A stretch of DNA of 21,144 nucleotides from Flavobacteriaceae bacterium (GTDB taxonomy: Bacteria; Bacteroidota; Bacteroidia; Flavobacteriales; Flavobacteriaceae): positions 1 through 21,144 of the forward strand of contig JAUWLK010000015.1 in NCBI GenBank assembly GCA_030613745.1, read 5' to 3'. Under the pieces are notes generated by a model. It was not told the DNA's origin and did no database searches. It worked only from the letters and a program-made list of their open reading frames with translations. This document shows, in pieces, positions 15,836 to 21,144 of this stretch. Numbering within the stretch: the first letter of the stretch is position 1; each line of letters opens with the position of its first letter. The position numbers were made by a program, and so were the translations under genes.

Positions 15836-17566
15836 TTATAATACAGAACTACTTATATTAATATCTGCATATTGCCATGCTTTATCAAACTCTTTTTTAA
15901 TTTGTTTAGCTTCATTTTTTTTACCTTGTGCCATAAGACTTCTATATAAACCCATTAACGACCAACCATTTTGTCTTAAAACAGCTAAATCTTCTCTAAA
16001 TACTTTTTCAGCTGCTTCATATTTTTGGGCTTTCAATAATAATGCGCCCAAATTTTGCCTTGTGGGAATATGCCAAGCTGCTGGTTCGGTATATGTTAAA
16101 TTATCTTCATTAGAAACTGCATTTTTCAAATGCACAAAAGCACTAGAAAAATCTCCTTTTAAAGCAGCCAACTCTCCAGCAACTACTTCGTATGCAACCC
16201 TTGCAACAGAAGCTGTTGAATTATGTGCTGTTGCTATTAATTCTTCCAATTCTGGATCTTTTTTAAGTACTCCAATTGCATCTAATTCTTCTTGGGCTTC
16301 TTTTATGTTTCCTTTTCTTATAAATGCAATGCCTCTTGCATAATGACGAATAAGATTTAAGTGCTTAATATCAGCACTAGGACTAGGAATTGTTAAAATT
16401 TCATTCCATTTACCAAATCTTGTATAAGCCAATAATGGTGTTGATGCAAAATCTTGTAAGAAAGGTAACTCGACCAATTCTCCAACAGGAACTTTTTCAG
16501 CAGTCTTTTTTGCTGCATCAATGGCAATTTTACTATCTCCTAAAAGGCTAGCTGCAGACCATAAAAAATGAATATTATGAGGATAATATCCTAATGGATA
16601 CATACCCTGTGAATAACATTGCGAAATATAATCTTCATCTGCTAAAATAGCTGCTTGATTTACTGTAACTGCATCTTTGTAACGACCTACACGTATGTAT
16701 ATGTGTGACGCCATATGTACAATATGACCTGCTGCAGGCATCAATCCACCTATTTTATCAGCACTTTCAATTGCCAAATCGGGCTTAGGTAATTCAACCA
16801 TATGTATATAATAATGATGCGCTCCCGGATGATTAGGGTTTATATTTATAGCTCTTTCAAGTGCTGTTTTTGCTTTTTGAATATTTGGTGAAGGATTACC
16901 GGCACTATCCCAATAATTCCAAGGAACAGTATTCATTACTGCAGCAGCGTATAATGTTAGAATATCTGCATCTTGAGAATATTTTTCAGCAACTTTAGCC
17001 ATTGCCTTCATATAGGCCATATTTAATACTGCAACATCTTTTGTAAGATCATCACTATACCTAAATGTTAATGCTTCAATTAAATCTTGTTCTTTAGGGG
17101 ATGCTTTAAATGCTAAACTTTTTGCTTTTTGAACAGCATTATAATATATTCTTTTGCGTTCATCATCTGGAAGTGGATCATTGATATTAGGTCCTAAAGC
17201 ATAAGCTTGACCCCAAAATGTCATAGCAGAATTAGGATCTAATCGTGAAGCTTCTAAAAATGACCTATGTGCTTCTGCATGATTAAAAGCGTAAGTAAGG
17301 TTTATACCTTGATTGAAAAAAATTTGAGCTTTTTTATTACTAGTGCTTATAGTAACATAATGAGTACCTAAATTTTCAAATAGAGGAGATATTTGTTTTG
17401 TAGAATCAATATCCTCTAATAAAAATTTAGTAGAGGTACATTTAATAAAATTCATGGCTATTTTTGGAGAAACATCCAACTTGTTATATGAAAGTTTAGT
17501 ACTCATAAAATAAGCTAGTGTTAAAAAAATAGTTGAAATTAAAATTAAGTAAAGTTTTGTTTTCAT
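15836..17566 (-). CDS. TPR protein with conserved histidine cluster, secreted or membrane-anchored
   Basis: An N-terminal hydrophobic segment (residues 4-20) suggests export or a membrane anchor. The remaining ~550 residues are helical tetratricopeptide-like repeats. The first is recognised by Phe-Asn-Gln-Gly-Ile-Asn-Leu, Tyr-Ala-Phe-Asn-His, and Met-Thr-Phe-Trp-Gly-Gln-Ala with Gly-Pro-Asn-Ile-Asn. The centre carries His246-Pro-Gly-Ala-His250-His251 with His255, then Gly-His281-Ile-Val-His284-Met-Ala-Ser-His288, then Pro-His330-Asn-Ile-His333. This pattern is characteristic of a widespread uncharacterised TPR family and looks more like a metal or cofactor site than plain scaffolding; that reading is inference. 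It starts 35 bp after the methyltransferase stop and ends 58 bp before the acyl-CoA dehydrogenase-like gene. Confidence 0.82.
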   Translation of the reverse strand: MKTKLYLILISTIFLTLAYFMSTKLSYNKLDVSPKIAMNFIKCTSTKFLLEDIDSTKQISPLFENLGTHYVTISTSNKKAQIFFNQGINLTYAFNHAEAHRSFLEASRLDPNSAMTFWGQAYALGPNINDPLPDDERKRIYYNAVQKAKSLAFKASPKEQDLIEALTFRYSDDLTKDVAVLNMAYMKAMAKVAEKYSQDADILTLYAAAVMNTVPWNYWDSAGNPSPNIQKAKTALERAININPNHPGAHHYYIHMVELPKPDLAIESADKIGGLMPAAGHIVHMASHIYIRVGRYKDAVTVNQAAILADEDYISQCYSQGMYPLGYYPHNIHFLWSAASLLGDSKIAIDAAKKTAEKVPVGELVELPFLQDFASTPLLAYTRFGKWNEILTIPSPSADIKHLNLIRHYARGIAFIRKGNIKEAQEELDAIGVLKKDPELEELIATAHNSTASVARVAYEVVAGELAALKGDFSSAFVHLKNAVSNEDNLTYTEPAAWHIPTRQNLGALLLKAQKYEAAEKVFREDLAVLRQNGWSLMGLYRSLMAQGKKNEAKQIKKEFDKAWQYADINISSSVL

Positions 17567-17601
17567 GGCTTTGTAAAGCTTTAAAAATTTATATAATGTT
17601 T

Positions 17602-18426
17602 CTATTTTCTATAAATACCACTCTGAAGTTCAATCTTATTTTTTTCTAGACCTTCTAAAATATTTCCTAACTTCTTTTTTGTTGAATTACCCATCAATAC
17701 ATTCAAACCTAAATTTGGTTGACCATTTATTTTTATTTTTTCAAATAAATGAATCAAAAACTGTTTTGCCTTATAAGTTTGATCTGTTGTTTGTAATTTT
17801 TTAAATCCCAATTCCAAAAGAAGAGTATTTACCACCGAAATGGTTTCTAAAAAGCTGAGGGACGCATTATTAGCCCATGGGACAGGGTAAATAACACTCT
17901 CCTTGTTTTTTTGGAATATATCATAATATATAAGTATACCATCAACGGTTAAAACTCTGTTTATTTCAGAATAAAATTTTGTTTTATCTTGAATATTCAT
18001 TTGCACATGCTGAGTCCATACTATATCAAAAGAACCATCTTCAAAAGGCAAGTTTAATGCATCAGCGTGAATAAATTTAGTTTTATCAACGAGACCGACT
18101 AATTCAGATAGTTTCTTAGCTGTTCTTATATATTCGTTACATATATCTATTCCTGTAACTTCACAATTATATACATCAGCAAGCATTCTACTTGGTCCAC
18201 CTAGTGCGCAGCCAACATCTAATACTTTAGCATTATTAAGATAAATTTCTCGACTTAGTTCATTAGACACCTCAGCACCTCTTACATGGAATTCATCAAT
18301 ACCTGTTATATCCCTTCTGGACACATTATTTATATCAACTTCATTTTCCTTAAGTCTATAAAGAATCTCTTCAAACAATTCAGGATGGTAATATTGATTT
18401 TTAATAAGAGAATTTGAAATTTTCAT
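17602..18426 (-). CDS. Class I SAM-dependent methyltransferase, sarcosine/dimethylglycine methyltransferase-like
   Basis: This is a Rossmann-fold methyltransferase. Motif I is Val-Leu-Asp-Val-Gly-Cys-Ala-Leu-Gly-Gly-Pro-Ser-Arg (68-80), the adenosine-binding acidic residue is Asp94 in Thr-Gly-Ile-Asp, and a second block is Ala-Asp-Ala-Leu-Asn-Leu-Pro-Phe (121-128) followed by Phe-Asp-Ile-Val-Trp. The Asp-Glu-Phe-His-Val-Arg-Gly segment before motif I and Gln-Met-Asn-Ile-Gln-Asp-Lys after motif III resemble the group containing sarcosine/dimethylglycine N-methyltransferases, but small-molecule C- or O-methyltransferases share these features. No signal peptide, so cytoplasmic. It is the first gene of the minus-strand cluster, 187 bp after the two-component regulator gene. 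The acceptor molecule is unknown. Confidence 0.85.
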   Translation of the reverse strand: MKISNSLIKNQYYHPELFEEILYRLKENEVDINNVSRRDITGIDEFHVRGAEVSNELSREIYLNNAKVLDVGCALGGPSRMLADVYNCEVTGIDICNEYIRTAKKLSELVGLVDKTKFIHADALNLPFEDGSFDIVWTQHVQMNIQDKTKFYSEINRVLTVDGILIYYDIFQKNKESVIYPVPWANNASLSFLETISVVNTLLLELGFKKLQTTDQTYKAKQFLIHLFEKIKINGQPNLGLNVLMGNSTKKKLGNILEGLEKNKIELQSGIYRK

Positions 18427-18492
18427 ATTTAATTATTACAAAATATTTACTTAACTATGAAGCCAAGTAATTTCATAACAATTTTAGAACAA

Positions 18493-18568
18493 TACAAGAT
18501 GAAGAACTTGTACCATTTTTTCAATTATTAGGAATAATTAGGACTTAGTAAAAAAACCTTGTACTATT
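18493..18568. promoter_or_regulatory. Candidate operator: repeated CTTGTAC elements upstream of the methyltransferase cluster
   Basis: TACAAG (18493-18498) and CTTGTA (18507-18512) form an inverted pair with an 8-base spacer. The right half extends as CTTGTACCATT (18507-18517) and recurs as CTTGTACTATT at 18558-18568. The direct copies are 51 bp apart, about five helical turns. They lie 67-142 bases before the cluster's first ATG, where a two-component DNA-binding output domain could act. Confidence 0.4.
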
Positions 18569-18613
18569 ATTGCATATATTAGAAAAAAAATAGAATAAAG
18601 TACTTATTATCTA

Positions 18614-21144
18614 TTATTTAGATATTGCACTAGGTGCAAAGCCAAATTCTTCCTTAAAAGCACGGCTAAACCAAGAAGGATCATTAAAACCAACTTCATA
18701 AGCAATTTCTGAAATGGTTTTATCAGATGTTAATATCATTTCTTTTGCCTTTTGTAATCGAACAGATCTAATAAAAACAGCAGTAGATTTACCTGTAATA
18801 GCTTTTAATTTTCTATAAATTTGAGATTCACTTAAATGCATCTTGTGGGAAATATGTATAGATGATCCAAAAGAATGATTACTTATTTCTTTATGAATGA
18901 TCGTTATTATTTTTTGAAGGAATTTTGTTTCGGGGTCTTCAACACGTTTTTTCAAAAGGTTACTCAAACTATCATTATTGATCTTTTGCATTATTTTCTT
19001 GCGCAATAAAACCAATTGATCTAAACGAGTGAGCAATTCTGCTTTTACAAAGGGTTTCGTCAAATATGCATCGGCACCACACGAAAGCCCGGTAAGTCTA
19101 TCTTTAATAGCCACTTTAGCTGTAAGTAAAATAATAGGGATATGATCAGTTCGTTCATCAGATTTCAATGTTGAACAAACTTCAAAGCCATCCTTAATTG
19201 GCATCATTACGTCACAAATTATTATATCTGGAACTTTTTCAAAAGCCATTTCAATTCCAATTTCTCCATTAGCAGCATTAATTGTTTGATATTTACCCAT
19301 TAAACATGTTTTCAAATAATGGGTTACATCTGCATTATCTTCAATAATTAAAGCTATTGGTAATTCCGATTTATCATTTGAAACCTGTTGAATATGTTCG
19401 TCTCCACTTGTAAAAACAAATAAATTTGGATCTAATTGTAATTGATCATCTTTGGTTTGGATAGTTTTATTGGTTATGGGAAGTTGTATTGTAAATTCAC
19501 TACCTTTTCCAGATAAACTCTTCACTCCAATAGTTCCATTCATCAATTCTACAAATTCTTTGGTCAGTGCCAAACCAATTCCTGTACCCTCTCCTCTACG
19601 TGATGATGAATTATCTACTTGGTAAAATCGATTAAAAATATTGCTAATTTCATCTTTAGAAATACCCAAACCATTATCTTTTATTTTTAAAAAAAAGAAT
19701 TTATTTTCGTTTTTAGATATTTGGTTAAGATGGACTATTATTTTTCCTCCAGATGAAGTAAATTTAATTGCATTAGAAAGCACATTTGAAATTATAGCAG
19801 ATAACTTATTCGAATCAAAATCCATCATTAGCCGATCAACTTCAGAATAAACAGTGAGATTAATTTGTTTTTCTTGTGCTAAAGAATGAAAACTTTCACT
19901 CAGGTATTTTACAAATGGAATAACATCGGCTTGAGTCAATTGTAATTCCATATTTCCACTTTCCAGTTTAGATAGATCTAGCATTTCATTAACCAATCGC
20001 AATAAATTTTTACCATTGCGTTTTATCATTTCAAGTGAATGTTCTGTTTCTTTCAAATTCTTATTTTCAACATTTGAACTTAATGAGTCTGCCATACCGA
20101 GAATTATAGTAAGTGGAGTGCGAAATTCATGTGTAATATTGGTGTACAAACTATTTTTTAATTGGTTTACTTCCTTAAGTCGATTACTTTCTGCAATAGC
20201 TAATCTTTTTGAAAGTTGAAAACGGTAAAACCTATCAGCAAATGCAACTGCAATACCCAAATAAATAATATATGCCCACCAGGTTGCCCACCATGGTGGC
20301 AAAATTTGAAGATTCATTTCTAATGGGACTTGCTCCCATTCTTTCCCTCTAGAAAAACCATTAACTTGTAATGTATAACTTCCAGTTGGTAAATTCAAAA
20401 ACTGAATTTCTGGATCTGTTAATATATTCCACTCTTTATCAGTAGGAAGAAGTTTGTATGCATATTCAACATTTTTATTTAAACGAAAATCAATAGATGA
20501 AAATTGTAAATAGAAAGGAAACTGATTATGCTTAAATTCTAGATGATCTGTTTTCAAAATTGATTGATCTAATAAACTATTAGAAGAATTATTTGGTTTG
20601 ATTATTTGATCTTTTATTCGCAATTCTGAAAAATATATTGATTTTGATTGATCAATATTTTCTAGATCTTTAGGATCAAAATAAGTAATACCACCTATAC
20701 CACCAATATAAATTATACCATCGGTATCCCGAAATTTTGCATGTGTATCAAATTCTTTACTTTGAATTCCATCTTCCAATCCGTAATGCATAAATTCTCT
20801 ATTCTCAATATTAAATTTTACAATACCATCATTAGTGCAAGCCAAAGATTACCTTCTTCATCATCTTGAATACTGTAAACAACTGTATTTGGAAATTGAT
20901 TTTGCTCAGTCCAAGATTCAAATTCATTATTATCCAAAAATAAATTAAGTCCATTACGTGTAGCTACCCAAATACGGTCTTGTATATCAATTAAAATATC
21001 ATAAACTGAATTGTGTGAAAGTGGTTTCTTTTGATCTAAAGTTCTATAATAATTAGTAAAAACAGGATTACTGTAATTAGTACTATTAAAACTAAGCTTT
21101 GTTAGACCTCCTTGAGTTCCAATCCAAATATTGTTTTCTTTATC
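18614..21144 (-). pseudogene. Hybrid two-component sensor kinase/response regulator (HTCS), 5' end outside the window, frameshifted
   Basis: This is a single-protein two-component system of the Bacteroidetes type. From the window edge inward (21144 to about 20836) one frame encodes propeller repeats: Asn-Ile-Trp-Ile-Gly-Thr, Arg-Ile-Trp-Val-Ala-Thr, and Asn-Leu-Trp-Leu-Ala. The frame is then lost and the next begins at Thr-Asn-Asp-Gly-Ile-Val-Lys-Phe. One base added at 20835/20836 restores the usual Leu-Ala-Thr-Asn-Asp-Gly. The rest is intact; numbering from the TTG at 20845, a Y_Y_Y domain is at ~125-182, a transmembrane helix at ~188-205, HisKA with His239 (Thr-His-Glu-Phe-Arg-Thr-Pro), and HATPase with Asn354/Asn358 and Gly-Thr-Gly-Ile-Gly-Leu. 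The receiver has Asp545 and Lys597, and an AraC-type HTH ends the protein. It likely senses a periplasmic ligand and controls nearby genes. The shift may be real or a sequencing error. Confidence 0.88.

Noticed and set aside
16062..16343. Plus-strand open frame of 93 codons inside the TPR gene
   Set aside because: Antisense to a strongly supported coding region, with no recognisable domain or promoter.
20843..20845. TTG at 20845 as the true start of the HTCS protein
   Set aside because: It falls in the middle of a propeller repeat; the upstream part of the gene is present in another frame up to the window edge.
18614..21144. Polysaccharide utilisation locus suggested by the HTCS regulator
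   Set aside because: No SusC/SusD-like transporter or carbohydrate-active enzyme is present in the window, so the label is not supported.
1..21144. tRNA, rRNA, CRISPR, insertion sequences or prophage genes
   Set aside because: Reading both strands showed no clover-leaf-like GC-rich segment, no regularly spaced direct repeats of CRISPR length, and no transposase, integrase or phage structural proteins.

Overview
The window is an AT-rich stretch of a Bacteroidota chromosome, most likely from the flavobacterial side of the phylum. The evidence is the gene content: a Bacteroidetes-type hybrid two-component regulator with Y_Y_Y and AraC output domains, Bacteroidetes-style -7 boxes (TAnnTTTG), many Asn/Lys/Ile-rich proteins, and lipoproteins with short lipoboxes. 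No rRNA, tRNA, CRISPR array, IS element or phage gene was seen. Most of the window is housekeeping metabolism. The most unusual part is a five-gene minus-strand cluster next to a two-component regulator at the right end.

Left region (1-4770, plus strand). It opens with the C-terminal part of a lysophospholipid acyltransferase carrying a small zinc ribbon. Next come an alpha/beta hydrolase whose last ~30 codons are shifted out of frame by an apparent 1-bp deletion, a lipoprotein-type isoaspartyl peptidase/asparaginase, a Nif3/YqfO-type dinuclear metal protein, and a coiled-coil DUF164 protein that has lost all four zinc-ribbon cysteines. A strong bidirectional hairpin terminator separates these from a convergent UbiA-like membrane protein (4768-5589, minus).

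Middle region (5680-13250, plus strand). This holds glycine dehydrogenase gcvP, then pyruvate dehydrogenase E1-alpha (pdhA) and the E2 acetyltransferase with two lipoyl domains (pdhC). The E1-beta and E3 subunits are not here. An AMP-forming acyl-CoA synthetase follows, framed by two hairpin terminators that are near-identical 25-bp inverted copies of each other. Together these genes supply acetyl-CoA, one-carbon units and activated fatty acids.

Right region (13281-21144, minus strand). In transcription order this has a hybrid two-component sensor/regulator (5' end outside the window, apparent 1-bp frameshift in the propeller region), then a closely packed cluster: a SAM methyltransferase of the sarcosine/dimethylglycine methyltransferase-like group, a membrane-anchored or secreted TPR protein with a striking set of histidines, an acyl-CoA dehydrogenase-fold flavoprotein lacking the usual C-terminal catalytic glutamate, a cysteine-containing lipoprotein of an unnamed family, and a secreted cupin. 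The gap between regulator and cluster carries repeated CTTGTAC elements that could be operator sites. No SusC/SusD pair or glycoside hydrolase is visible, so the regulator probably controls something other than a standard polysaccharide locus. The pathway is not known to me; this cluster is the best candidate for an undescribed system here.
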